Shown: in pieces, positions 53,208 to 61,999 of the stretch
Layout of the letters: every line of letters starts with the position of its first letter
How positions within the stretch are numbered: the stretch's first letter is position 1
Made by a program: the position numbers and the translations under genes
Notes under the pieces: model-generated
What the model saw: only the letters and a program-made list of their open reading frames with translations
What the model was told of the DNA's origin: nothing
Database searches by the model: none
Assembly: GCF_004135345.1 (NCBI RefSeq)
Contig: NZ_CP035495.1
Span: 2,790,001-2,854,000, forward strand
DNA length: 64,000 nt
From: Xylanimonas allomyrinae
Lineage (GTDB): Bacteria > Actinomycetota > Actinomycetes > Actinomycetales > Cellulomonadaceae
Direction: 5' to 3'

Positions 53208-54796
53208 CGGGACCTCGCCCCGGCGTCGGCACCTGCCGCGACCGGGTCCGGCCCGACGTGATCCGGCCCGAGGGGATCCGGCCCGACGGCGTCTGCCCCG
53301 CCCGCGTGCACCCCGGCGTCGGCCCGTGCGCGCGGCCGCCACGCGTCGGTGATGAGCCATGCCCCGACGGCCAGGAGGATCGCCAGCAGCAGGAACGTCT
53401 GGAGGAACCCGAACGCGTCATAGAAGAACAGGGCGGCCGCGTACCCGACGCCGCTCGTGGCGAGGGCGAACGCGAGCATCGCGTCGCGTTCGGGCACGTC
53501 CTTGCGCAGCGCGTGCCGCACGAGCATCACGGGGGGCACGAGCACGAGCAGCGCGAGACCCAGCACCCCGACGGCCCCCGCGTCGAGCTGGGTGCCGAGC
53601 ACCTGGTTGTCGAGGATGAACGCGTTGGCATCGTCGCCCACCACGACGCGCGACCCCACCCCGGTCCCGAAGAACGGGTGCTGCAGGGCGAGCGCCGTCG
53701 CGGGCGCGAGGTCGGCCAGCCGGCCCGCCCCCGTCCACCCGGCGGAGGTGTACTGCGACGCCACGAGGGCGTCCGGGTCGAGGAACGACCCCACCAGCGT
53801 GCCGACGACCTTGGGCGAGACCAGCGTCCCGAGCAGCAGCACGGGCACGCCGACGACGAACAGCAGCCGCGCGAGCTGCGGGCGCAGCACGGCCGCAAGG
53901 AGGAACATCGCCCCGAGGACGACGACGGCGGTACGGCTGATCGCCGCGGCCAGGCCGAGCATCGTCAGCGCGATGACCCCGGCGTAGAAGAGGCGGCGGT
54001 TGACGGGGTGGCGCGGCCAGTCCGCGTACCGGGCGAGGTAGACACCGATCGGCAGCAGCATGCACAGCAGCACGGCGAGCGCGATGGGGTGCTGGGCCGA
54101 GCCGTACGCGCGCGCCCCGCCGGCCCGCAGCGACACGTCGACGTCCCGCAGCAGCTCCAGCGGCAGGACGGCGCCCAGCTTGAGGAAGACGTTGACGTGC
54201 GTCGCCCGCTCGGCGATCGCCGCCACGCCGATGACGGCCCCGGACCAGGACAGCCCCGTGAGCAGAACCGTCACGACCCGCCGCGTCCGCACGAGCTGCC
54301 GCACGACGACGAGCACGATCGGTGCGATCAGCAGGTTGACGAACCCGCCCACGGCCGATCCGAACAGCCCTCCCTCGCTGAGCGACCGCGCGTTGACCAC
54401 GATCGACAGGGCCATGGTCGCGAGGAACGCCGCGACCGGGACGCCGAACCGCACGGGCCGCCACCGGAACGCCGGGTCGACCAGGAGGTCGGCGACGACG
54501 ACGAGCAGCGTCAGCGTCACGAGCACGCGGTACGGCTCGAGCGCGAACGGGAGCGGCACCGGGATCGCGTACCGGCGGATGGGCACGAACAGGATCACCG
54601 CGACCAGGAGGAACAGCCAGGTCTCGCGGCGCCGCAGCAGCCCGCGGGCCAGGTACACGCCCGCGGCCGCGACGGCTGCCGCCCCCGCGAAGGGCGGGGG
54701 CAGCAGCCACGCCGCGGCGAGGAGAACGGCAGCGACGGTGGCGATCCAGGCCGCCTCCCGCCGCGTGGGGCGCGAGGCCACGGCCGACGTCGTCAC
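53204..54796 (-). CDS. O-antigen polymerase/ligase-like membrane protein (Wzy)
   Basis: 530 residues. About 12 helices and a large external loop (about 345-420) with the O-antigen ligase pattern: HPFFGTGVGSRV, then ILDNQVLGTQLDAGAVGVLGL. Such proteins polymerise exported repeat units (Wzy) or ligate chains; in this cluster polymerase is more likely. GTG start 12 nt after the chain-length gene. A Gly/Pro/Asp/Val tail (GPDPLGPDHVGPDPVA) is a repeat expansion. Its stop overlaps the next ATG. Confidence 0.87.
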   Translation of the reverse strand: MTTSAVASRPTRREAAWIATVAAVLLAAAWLLPPPFAGAAAVAAAGVYLARGLLRRRETWLFLLVAVILFVPIRRYAIPVPLPFALEPYRVLVTLTLLVVVADLLVDPAFRWRPVRFGVPVAAFLATMALSIVVNARSLSEGGLFGSAVGGFVNLLIAPIVLVVVRQLVRTRRVVTVLLTGLSWSGAVIGVAAIAERATHVNVFLKLGAVLPLELLRDVDVSLRAGGARAYGSAQHPIALAVLLCMLLPIGVYLARYADWPRHPVNRRLFYAGVIALTMLGLAAAISRTAVVVLGAMFLLAAVLRPQLARLLFVVGVPVLLLGTLVSPKVVGTLVGSFLDPDALVASQYTSAGWTGAGRLADLAPATALALQHPFFGTGVGSRVVVGDDANAFILDNQVLGTQLDAGAVGVLGLALLVLVPPVMLVRHALRKDVPERDAMLAFALATSGVGYAAALFFYDAFGFLQTFLLLAILLAVGAWLITDAWRPRARADAGVHAGGADAVGPDPLGPDHVGPDPVAAGADAGARSR

Positions 54797-54808
54797 GTCG
54801 GACCCCGA

Positions 54809-55738
54809 TCAGCGCTCGCCGGCGCCGGCCGGGACGCGCTCGACGTCACCGGCGACCGCCGCGCCGTCGAGACCCCCGCCGTCGACACTCCCGCCGTCGA
54901 GACCGGAGGGACCGCCCACGGACGAGGCGGTACCGCCCGCCGGGTCGGCGGCCATCCCGCCGAGCTTCTCGGGTCGCTCCGCCGCCCCACGCCGCCTGGC
55001 GCGCCCTCGGGAGCGCCGACCGTGGTGGGCCGGGCCGACCTCACCACGCCGCAGGCGGGCGTTCTCCAGGATGAACGCGAGCGCGACGAACACGAGGATC
55101 ACGCCCAGCGCCGTCACGACCACGGGGATCGCCGCGTTGGAGGAGTCGGCCTCGACGGCGTCGCCCTCGGCGAGCGTCGTCAGTTCGATGCGCTGCTCGG
55201 TGGGCATGGCGCTGGCGTCCTGCTCGTGCGCGACCTCGGTCACGAAGGCCGTGGTCGCGGCGCGGGAGATCCGCTCGGCGCGACCGGGATCGCTGGAGAC
55301 GCCGACGACGTCGAGGATCGGCAGGGCGAGCCTGCCGGGGAACTTCTCGTCTCCGCCGGGCTGCGTGGTGCGGCGCAGCGCCGTGATCTGCTCGTCGTCC
55401 GCGAGCGCCCCCACCTCGCCCTCGACGCTCGCGCGGACCTGTGCGCCCGCGACGACGTACGCGTACACGACGGCGGCCTGGCTCAGGTCCTTCTGGACGG
55501 GCGCGGACTGCCCCTGCGTGAGCGTCTGCCCCGGGATCTCGGCCTGGTAGAGCGGCTGATGGGGGCTGCCGACCAGCACGGTCGTCGACGCCGCGTAGGA
55601 GTGGACGGCGCGCGAGACGATCCGCCCGTTCTGGAGCGTGAACCCGGCCAGCAGGCCGGCGAGCACGGCGACGACGAAACCGACCACCAGCAGACGGCGG
55701 TGGTTCCACAGCACTTCGAGGTACTTCGGCACGTCCAT
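54809..55738 (-). CDS. Chain-length determinant (Wzz/capsular polysaccharide co-polymerase) protein
   Basis: 309 residues. The N-terminal Wzz motif YLEVLWNHRRLLVVGFVVAVLAGLLAGF contains the first helix. An extracytoplasmic alpha/beta region with coiled-coil character follows, then a second helix (IPVVVTALGVILVFVALAFIL) and a Gly/Asp-rich cytoplasmic tail. There is no tyrosine kinase domain, and none is encoded nearby. It sets polymer length together with Wzy. First gene of the minus-strand operon; divergent from the plus-strand glycosyltransferase operon across a 237-bp promoter region. Confidence 0.87.
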   Translation of the reverse strand: MDVPKYLEVLWNHRRLLVVGFVVAVLAGLLAGFTLQNGRIVSRAVHSYAASTTVLVGSPHQPLYQAEIPGQTLTQGQSAPVQKDLSQAAVVYAYVVAGAQVRASVEGEVGALADDEQITALRRTTQPGGDEKFPGRLALPILDVVGVSSDPGRAERISRAATTAFVTEVAHEQDASAMPTEQRIELTTLAEGDAVEADSSNAAIPVVVTALGVILVFVALAFILENARLRRGEVGPAHHGRRSRGRARRRGAAERPEKLGGMAADPAGGTASSVGGPSGLDGGSVDGGGLDGAAVAGDVERVPAGAGER

Positions 55739-55975
55739 GGCGGACGCTCCTTCCGGTCGTACCCGCGTGGGCGGGTCTTGCGGGGAGGGCCTCGATGCCC
55801 GGACTTCTGCCTAGCGTGGGGGCCGTGTGTTAACCGCGCCCGTACCGGGAGGTTGCGTGCGCGTAAATGCTGGGCGACCAGGCGGGTGATCCGCTCGGGG
55901 GGTCTTGCGCGCGCTGCGGCCGGGCGGTGATGGTGGTCGGGACCTGAGGTTCCTCGCACCGGACGGAGTGCGATC

Positions 55976-57298
55976 GTGACTCGACTCTCCCCGCACCACA
56001 CCCCGCACCCTGGTGGGCCGCGTCGCGCGGGCGACCCGCGGCTGACGGTCCTCTACAGCTTCCCGCACCCGGTGGGTTCTCCGGGCATCGGCTGGACCGC
56101 CTGGAACCAGGTCACCGAGCTGGTCGCGGCCGGGCATCGCGTCCACCTGGTCGCCACGAGCCTGGACCGCCCGGTGCCGGGCCTCGCCTCGCTGACGACG
56201 ACGCTCGCCGTCGCCGGGGTGCGGGTGCCGCACCGTGCCGTCGGGCGCCAGCGGGCCTTCGTGCATCATGACCGGGTCGCGGCGAGGTCGGTGGCCCGGC
56301 TCGCGGAGGAGCTCGACGTCGTCCACGCGTGGCCGGCGGCGTGCCTGCGGACGCTCGGGGCGGCGCACGCCGCGGGGCTGCCCGCGGTGCGCGAGGTCCC
56401 CAACACCCACACCGCTCACGCGTTCGCGGTCGTGGCCGCCGAGTGCGCGCGGCTGGGAGTCGCGCTACCGGCCGGGCTGGCGCACGCCACCGACCCGGGC
56501 CGCCTGCGGCGCGAGGAGGCCGAGTACGACGCCGCGACCGCGCTGCTGGTCCCGTCGGAGCACGTGCGCGAGACCTTCCTGGAGCGCGGCGTCGCGCCCG
56601 GCCGCCTGCTGCGTCACCAGTACGGGTACCGTCCAGCTCCCGGCTCGCCCGACGGCACCCCCGGGCCACGGCCGGGACGCCCGTTCACTGCACTGTTCCT
56701 GGGCCGAGGCGAACCGCGCAAGGGCCTGCACCACGCGCTGGCCGCGTGGGCGTCGTCGCGCGCGAGCGAGCACGGCAGGTTCCTGATCCACGGGGACCTG
56801 GGGCTCGTGCCGCAGTACCGGGCGGCGATCGCCGACCTGCTCGGCGCGCGGGGCGTCGAGGCGCGACCCTTCACCCCGAACGTCCCGGCCGCGCTCGCCG
56901 AGGCCAACGTGCTGCTGCTGCCCACGATCGAGGAGGGCAGCGCGCTGGTCACCTACGAGGCGCAGGCGGCGGGGGTCGTCCCGCTCGTCTCGACGGCCGC
57001 GGGGGCTCTGCTCGACGACGGCGTCCACGGGCTGCTGCACGACCCGGGCGACGTCGCCACGCTCACCGCACAGCTCGACCTGCTCGCGGGCGACGACGCG
57101 CTGCGTCGCCGGTTGGGCGCTGCCGCCGCCGCGCACGCGCCGGCGCTTACCTGGCAGGCCGCCGGGGCCCGCCTCGTCGCCGCCTACGACTCGGCGATCG
57201 CGGCGACGGGCGGCGCGACGCGCGGCACAGCGGGCGGCACAGCGGGCGGCACAGCGGGCGGCGTGCCGGACGGAGGCACCCATGCCGCCGTCGCGTGA
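55976..57298 (+). CDS. Glycosyltransferase family 4
   Basis: 440 residues. N-terminal TVLYSFPHPVGSPGIGWTAWNQVTELVAAGHRVHLVATS. The donor half has FTALFLGRGEPRKGLHHAL, and ALAEANVLLLPTIEEGSALVTYEAQAAGVVPLVST contains the conserved GT4 EX7E region. GTG start at 55976 downstream of GGACGGAGTG. The C-terminal end is a 12-bp repeat (GTAG/GGTA, about 57225-57262). It starts the second plus-strand operon of the cluster and overlaps the next gene by 17 nt. Confidence 0.87.
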   Translation: MTRLSPHHTPHPGGPRRAGDPRLTVLYSFPHPVGSPGIGWTAWNQVTELVAAGHRVHLVATSLDRPVPGLASLTTTLAVAGVRVPHRAVGRQRAFVHHDRVAARSVARLAEELDVVHAWPAACLRTLGAAHAAGLPAVREVPNTHTAHAFAVVAAECARLGVALPAGLAHATDPGRLRREEAEYDAATALLVPSEHVRETFLERGVAPGRLLRHQYGYRPAPGSPDGTPGPRPGRPFTALFLGRGEPRKGLHHALAAWASSRASEHGRFLIHGDLGLVPQYRAAIADLLGARGVEARPFTPNVPAALAEANVLLLPTIEEGSALVTYEAQAAGVVPLVSTAAGALLDDGVHGLLHDPGDVATLTAQLDLLAGDDALRRRLGAAAAAHAPALTWQAAGARLVAAYDSAIAATGGATRGTAGGTAGGTAGGVPDGGTHAAVA

Positions 57299-58448
57299 CT
57301 CCGACCGGCCGGCAGGGCGCCCGGCCGCCGCGCCGCTTCCCGGGCCGGGCGACCTGGCCGTCGTCGTCTGCTCGCGCGACCGCGCCGACCTGCTGCGCCG
57401 CTCGCTCGCGCGCATCGCGCAGGCGACGCCGTCCGGCGTCGACGTGCTCGTGGTCGACTCGGGGTCACGCACGGGTGACACGCTCGCTGCCGCCGCCGAC
57501 GCCGGGGTGCGCGCGGTGCGGTCCGACGTCCCGGGCCTGTCGATCGCACGCAACCTGGGGCTGGCGTCGACCGACCGGCCCATCGTCCTGTTCACCGACG
57601 ACGACTGCCTCGCCGTCGAGGGCTGGACGGGTGCGGTGCTCGCCGGGTTCGGCGACCCGCAGGTCGTCGCGGTCACGGGGCGGATGCTCGACCACACGCT
57701 GGCCGGCACGCCCGGCGCCGCACCGCAGCCCGCACGGCACCTGCGGCGCGTGGTCGAGGGGCTGGACGCCGGGCACGGGGCGCTCATGGCGTTCCGGCGG
57801 GCCCGGGTGCTCGCCGTCGGCGGGTTCGACGACGTGCTGGGCGCGGGCCGCGAGCTGGCCGGCGCGGAGGACCTCGACATGTTCTGCCGCCTGATCGCGG
57901 CGGGCGGCGTCGTCGTGCAGGACGAGGCGAGCGTCGTCCTGCACGCGAACACGCGCGAGGGGGACGACCACGCGCGGCTCTACCGCGGGTACGGGCTGGG
58001 CCTGGGCGCGCTCGTGGCCAAATGGCTGCGGCTCGACGCCACGACGGGGGCGCGGCTGGCCGCGACGGTGGTGCGGCGGGCCGTGCTGCGGTGGCTGCGG
58101 GCGGGGACCGACCGCCGCGCCAGGGCTGCCCAGGGGGCGCTCCTGGCGGGTGCGATCCACGGCTGGCGCACCGCGCGGCACCTGAGGTTGCGGGCGGGAG
58201 TGTTCGTCGACGACCGGCCGCCTGAGCCGGTGCCGGCACCGGCGCCCGGCCGGCCCGCGCGCTCCGTGCCGACGGGCCTCGCCGCGGCCACGGTGCCGAC
58301 CGGCCTCGCCCCGGCCACGGTGCAGGGCGTGCCTGCGCGGTCCGTGTCCGCGCCCCCAGACCCCGCCGCAGGCGGCGAGCACGCCCTGGCACGCGTGCAG
58401 GCACGAGGCCCGGGCCGCACGCGGGAGGGAGCCGACGATGCCTCGTGA
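57282..58448 (+). CDS. Glycosyltransferase family 2
   Basis: 388 residues. A GT2 N-terminus LAVVVCSRDRADLLRRSLARI, the DxD-like FTDDDCLAVEGW, the motif RRARVLAVGGFDDVLGAGRELAGAEDLDMFCRL, and a helical C-terminal part (WLRLDATTGARLAATVVRRA). The last 80 residues are a Pro/Ala/Val repeat-like tail. It starts within the previous gene and overlaps the next by 11 nt. Transfers one sugar of the repeat unit; donor unknown. Confidence 0.87.
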   Translation: MPPSRDSDRPAGRPAAAPLPGPGDLAVVVCSRDRADLLRRSLARIAQATPSGVDVLVVDSGSRTGDTLAAAADAGVRAVRSDVPGLSIARNLGLASTDRPIVLFTDDDCLAVEGWTGAVLAGFGDPQVVAVTGRMLDHTLAGTPGAAPQPARHLRRVVEGLDAGHGALMAFRRARVLAVGGFDDVLGAGRELAGAEDLDMFCRLIAAGGVVVQDEASVVLHANTREGDDHARLYRGYGLGLGALVAKWLRLDATTGARLAATVVRRAVLRWLRAGTDRRARAAQGALLAGAIHGWRTARHLRLRAGVFVDDRPPEPVPAPAPGRPARSVPTGLAAATVPTGLAPATVQGVPARSVSAPPDPAAGGEHALARVQARGPGRTREGADDAS

Positions 58449-60309
58449 CCGCCGCCCCGTCTGGGCCGAGCTGCTCGGCACCCTCGACGAGAAGTTCGTC
58501 GCCAATGCCGTGGTCTTCGAACACGCGACGCCGTGCGCCGGCCTGCTGCTGCGTGGCGAACCGCTGCGCACGGAGACGGGCGCCCTCGATCGTGAGCTCG
58601 TGCTGCGCGCGCTCGCTCACGGGCTCGCGCGGGCACCCGAGCTGCGGCGGCGCCTGCGCCCCGCACCCTTCGGCCTGACCACCCCGGCGTGGGTGCCCGA
58701 CGACGACATCGACCTCGAGGCCCACGTGCGGTTCCACGTGGGCGTGGTCGCGACCGACGGCCCCGAGCTCCCCGTGCTGCTCGCAGGACGGCTCAACCCG
58801 CCGCTCGACCCGCGACGGCCGCTGTGGAACACCGTCGTCGCGGAGCTCGACGACGGGCGCGTCGCGATCGCCTGGCGCATCCAGCACGCGGTGGGCGACG
58901 GCCTCTACGGGATGCGGCTGCTCGACGCCCTCACCGAGGCCGACGACGCCGGTGCTGCCGGGGACGCCGGTGTTGCCGGGGGCGCCGGTGCTGCAGGTGA
59001 CGCCGCAGCCGACGGGCCAGGCAGCCGCGCCGCCGCGCCCAGCACGAGCGGGGCCAGCACTAGCGGGGCCAGCACGAGCGGGGCCAGCACGACCGGCACC
59101 AGCGCAACCGGCACCAGCGCAACCGGCACCAGCCGCTCCACGCCCACGGTTCCGCCGCTCGAACCTGGCCCGCACCGCCCCCCACGGTCGGGGGCCGAGC
59201 TGCTGCGCGTCGCCTGGCTCGCCTGGTGGCGCCGCCAGGAGGGTCCGCGCGGAGCGTGGCACGAGTACTGGCGCAAGCCGTTCCTGCGGCGACTGCGCCG
59301 CTGGGGAGGCCGGCTCGTGCGGCCGGTGCGCAATCACGTCCTGGTCGTGCGCGGCCTCACCGAGTCGCTCGTCCCGCAGCGCCGCTACGCGTTCGCGACG
59401 CACGACCTGCCGCCCGTGGCGCGCCGCGCGCGCGAGCTCGGGGGTTCGGTGCACGACCTCACGGTTGCGCTGGCCCTCGTGGCGCTCGACCAGGTGCTGC
59501 CGGATCCCGCAGGGCCGCGTCTCGGCGTGCCGATCTCCCGCCGCGCGGCCCGCGGAGACCGCCGCAACCACGTGCGCATGACCGTCGTCGGCATCCCGCC
59601 GGGGACGACCTTGGCCGAGGCGGTCCCGCTCGTCCACGCGGCGGTCGCGACCGCCGTCGAGGCGATCGAGCCGTCGCCGAGCCGCGTCGCCGAGCCGGGA
59701 GAACCCTCCCGTCCCGCCGCCACCATTCTCACAACCGCCGGTCTTGCTCACGCCAGCCCTGCACCCACGATCCCCGCGCTCGGCCCCACGAAGAGCGCCA
59801 CGAACAGCCCCACGCTCAGCCCCGGGCACTCTGCTCCTGGGTCGCCCGCTCCTGGGCAACCCGGTTCCGCCTCGCCCACGCGGGATGCTCCACCACACCC
59901 CGCAGCACCACACCCCGCAGCACCACACCCCGCACCCGACGCTCCCACGCGACGCCGCGGCTACGCGAGCTTCGTGCCGTGGCGGCCCCGCGCCCGGAGC
60001 CTCGGCCCCGCGCTCGTGGGCAGTGCGGTGCTGTGGCCTGTGCTCGACCCCCGCGACGACCTCGCAGTCTTCGGCTCGTCCTACGCGGACACGTTCTCGC
60101 TGGCTGTCGTCGGCTCCCGCCACGTGGACGTCGATGCCGTCCAGCGCGCCTTTGCCGAGCTGGTCCTGGGCACGGCCGACGACGTCGTCGCGGCCGTCGC
60201 CCTGCCCGCTCCCCCCGGCGCCGGTCCCGGCGTGCGACACGACCCCGGCGACCAGCCCGGCCGGCGGCCGGACCGCCAGCCCCACCACCAGGGAGGCGGC
60301 ACCCCATGA
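58438..60309 (+). CDS. WS/DGAT-like (wax ester synthase/diacylglycerol acyltransferase) acyltransferase
   Basis: 623 residues, longer than the usual 450-500. The condensation-type acyltransferase motif HHxxxDG appears as QHAVGDG: the catalytic second His is kept and the first is Gln. Later motifs are LGGSVHDLTVALALVALDQVL, GVPISRR, NHVRMTVVGIPPG and, near the end, SYADTFSLAVVGSRHVDVDAV. Two low-complexity insertions (Gly/Ala/Asp then Ser/Thr/Gly repeats at about 165-225; Pro/His/Ala repeats at about 435-505) explain the extra length. In the family it esterifies long-chain acyl-CoA to alcohols. Its place inside an exopolysaccharide operon suggests acylation of a sugar or lipid acceptor (inference). 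Confidence 0.8.
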   Translation: MPRDRRPVWAELLGTLDEKFVANAVVFEHATPCAGLLLRGEPLRTETGALDRELVLRALAHGLARAPELRRRLRPAPFGLTTPAWVPDDDIDLEAHVRFHVGVVATDGPELPVLLAGRLNPPLDPRRPLWNTVVAELDDGRVAIAWRIQHAVGDGLYGMRLLDALTEADDAGAAGDAGVAGGAGAAGDAAADGPGSRAAAPSTSGASTSGASTSGASTTGTSATGTSATGTSRSTPTVPPLEPGPHRPPRSGAELLRVAWLAWWRRQEGPRGAWHEYWRKPFLRRLRRWGGRLVRPVRNHVLVVRGLTESLVPQRRYAFATHDLPPVARRARELGGSVHDLTVALALVALDQVLPDPAGPRLGVPISRRAARGDRRNHVRMTVVGIPPGTTLAEAVPLVHAAVATAVEAIEPSPSRVAEPGEPSRPAATILTTAGLAHASPAPTIPALGPTKSATNSPTLSPGHSAPGSPAPGQPGSASPTRDAPPHPAAPHPAAPHPAPDAPTRRRGYASFVPWRPRARSLGPALVGSAVLWPVLDPRDDLAVFGSSYADTFSLAVVGSRHVDVDAVQRAFAELVLGTADDVVAAVALPAPPGAGPGVRHDPGDQPGRRPDRQPHHQGGGTP

Positions 60310-60914
60310 CCGACACCCACCCGGCGCCCAGACGCTGGCAGGATGCCCTGCGCTCCCTCGCCGACCCTCGCGTGTACCTGCACGCGCTGCGACTCGCGCA
60401 CTTCAGCGCGTACGCACACGTGCGGCAGGTGCGACTCCTCGACCGTGGCGCGGGCGTGTCGTTCGCCCCCAACGTGTCGTTCCGCAACGCCGAGCGCATC
60501 ACCCTCGGGGCCGGCACGCACGTGGGCGAACACTCGGTGCTGTGGGCGGGGAACTCGACGGGCCGGATCGTGCTGGGTCCCCAGTGCCTGCTCGGGCCGC
60601 ACGTGACGCTCACTGCGTCCAACTACGGCATCGAGACGGGCACCCCCGTGATGGACCAGCCCAAGGTCGAGCGTGACATCGTCCTGGGGCGCGACGTGTG
60701 GCTCGGCGCCAACGTCGTCGTCACGGCGGGCGTGACCATCGGGGACGAGGTCGTCGTCGGCGCGGGCGCCGTCGTGACGCACGACCTGCCGTCGGGGTGC
60801 GTGGCCGCGGGCGTCCCGGCGCGCGTGATCGGCCGGCGTCCGGAGCCCGCGGCACCCGGTGCCGCCCCGCGACCGGGGGCCGACCTCCAGCCCGAGCGGG
60901 TGAGCGCACCATGA
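60306..60914 (+). CDS. Hexapeptide-repeat acyltransferase
   Basis: 202 residues. Repeats ITLGAGTHVGEHSVLWAG, IVLGRDVWLGANVVVTAGVTIGDEVVVGAGAVV and the C-terminal VAAGVPARVIG are typical of the left-handed beta-helix O-acetyltransferases of exopolysaccharide loci. It begins in an ATGA overlap with the WS/DGAT-like gene and ends in an ATGA overlap with the next glycosyltransferase. Probably O-acetylates a sugar of the repeat unit. It is a second enzyme of this type, distinct from 43346. Confidence 0.88.
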   Translation: MTDTHPAPRRWQDALRSLADPRVYLHALRLAHFSAYAHVRQVRLLDRGAGVSFAPNVSFRNAERITLGAGTHVGEHSVLWAGNSTGRIVLGPQCLLGPHVTLTASNYGIETGTPVMDQPKVERDIVLGRDVWLGANVVVTAGVTIGDEVVVGAGAVVTHDLPSGCVAAGVPARVIGRRPEPAAPGAAPRPGADLQPERVSAP

Positions 60915-61999
60915 CCCTCCCGGTCGTCACCCCGACCGCGCTCGCGAGCGTCGTCGTCGTCACGTTCAACACCTGCGAGGAGACCCTCGCGGCGCTGCGC
61001 ACGGTGGCGTCGGGGTTCACGTCGCTGCCGCACGAGCTGGTCGTGGTCGACAACGGCACCGACGGCACGGCCGCCGCGGTGCGCGCCGCGCTGCCGGACG
61101 CCGTCGTCGTCGAGCCGGGTGAGAACCTGGGTTTCGCGCGTGCCGTCAACCTCGCCGTCGCGCACGCGCGCGGCGACGGCGTGCTGCTGCTCAACCCGGA
61201 CACCACGGTGCTGCCCGGGTCGCTGCAACGCCTCGTCGAGTTCGCCGACGCGCACCCGCGCCACGGCCTGTACGGCGGGCGCACGCTGCGCCCGGACGGC
61301 ACCACCGATCCCAGCTCGTGCTGGGGTGCACCCACGGTGTGGTCCCTGACGTGCTTCGCCCTCGGGCTCACGACGGCGTTGCGGCGCTCGGCGGTGTTCG
61401 ACCCCGAGTCGCTGGGCCGCTGGGAGCGCGACACCGTGCGCGAGGTGCCCGTCATCACCGGCTGTCTGCTCTTCGCGCGCCGCACGGTGTGGGACGCGCT
61501 GGGTGGGCTCGACGAGGCGTACTTCCTGTACGGCGAGGACGCCGACCTCTCGGTCCGCGCGCGCCGGGCGGGGCTGCGGCCGGTGGTCGTGCCCGACGCG
61601 ACCATCGTGCACGCGGTCGGCGGGTCGACGGCGTCGGCCGGGTTCAAGCTCTGCATGGTCATGGCGGGCAAGACGACGCTGCTGCGGCGCACCTGGGGGC
61701 GCGCCCCGGCGCGGGCGGGCGTCGCGCTGCTGCTCGCGGGCACGTGGGTGCGGGCCCGCCTGGAGACGTCACGGGGGCGGACCGGGCACTGGGCCGTCGC
61801 GTGGCGGCGACGCGCCGACTGGCGGCCGGGCTACCCGCACGCGCGCACGGCGCTGTTCGGGCCCGCTGCCCCGACCGCTCCGCCCGTCCGCTCCGACCGG
61901 GACCCGCACGCTGACCGGGACCCGCACGCCACCCGGGACCCGCACGCAGACCAGGACTCCCGCACCGACCGGACCCCGCGTCAGGAGGCCCGCGCATGA
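60911..61999 (+). CDS. Family 2 glycosyltransferase (rhamnosyltransferase-like)
   Basis: 362 residues. N-terminal ASVVVVTFNTCEETLAAL, donor site VVDNG and LLLNPDTTVLPGSL, then VITGCLLFARRTVWDALGGLDEAYFLYGEDADLSVRARRAG, the GT2 ED-containing acceptor motif shared with rhamnosyltransferases (WbbL-like). The last 35 residues are an 18-bp-encoded DPHADR repeat (about 61895-61955). ATGA overlaps on both sides. Adds one sugar of the repeat unit. Confidence 0.87.
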   Translation: MTLPVVTPTALASVVVVTFNTCEETLAALRTVASGFTSLPHELVVVDNGTDGTAAAVRAALPDAVVVEPGENLGFARAVNLAVAHARGDGVLLLNPDTTVLPGSLQRLVEFADAHPRHGLYGGRTLRPDGTTDPSSCWGAPTVWSLTCFALGLTTALRRSAVFDPESLGRWERDTVREVPVITGCLLFARRTVWDALGGLDEAYFLYGEDADLSVRARRAGLRPVVVPDATIVHAVGGSTASAGFKLCMVMAGKTTLLRRTWGRAPARAGVALLLAGTWVRARLETSRGRTGHWAVAWRRRADWRPGYPHARTALFGPAAPTAPPVRSDRDPHADRDPHATRDPHADQDSRTDRTPRQEARA

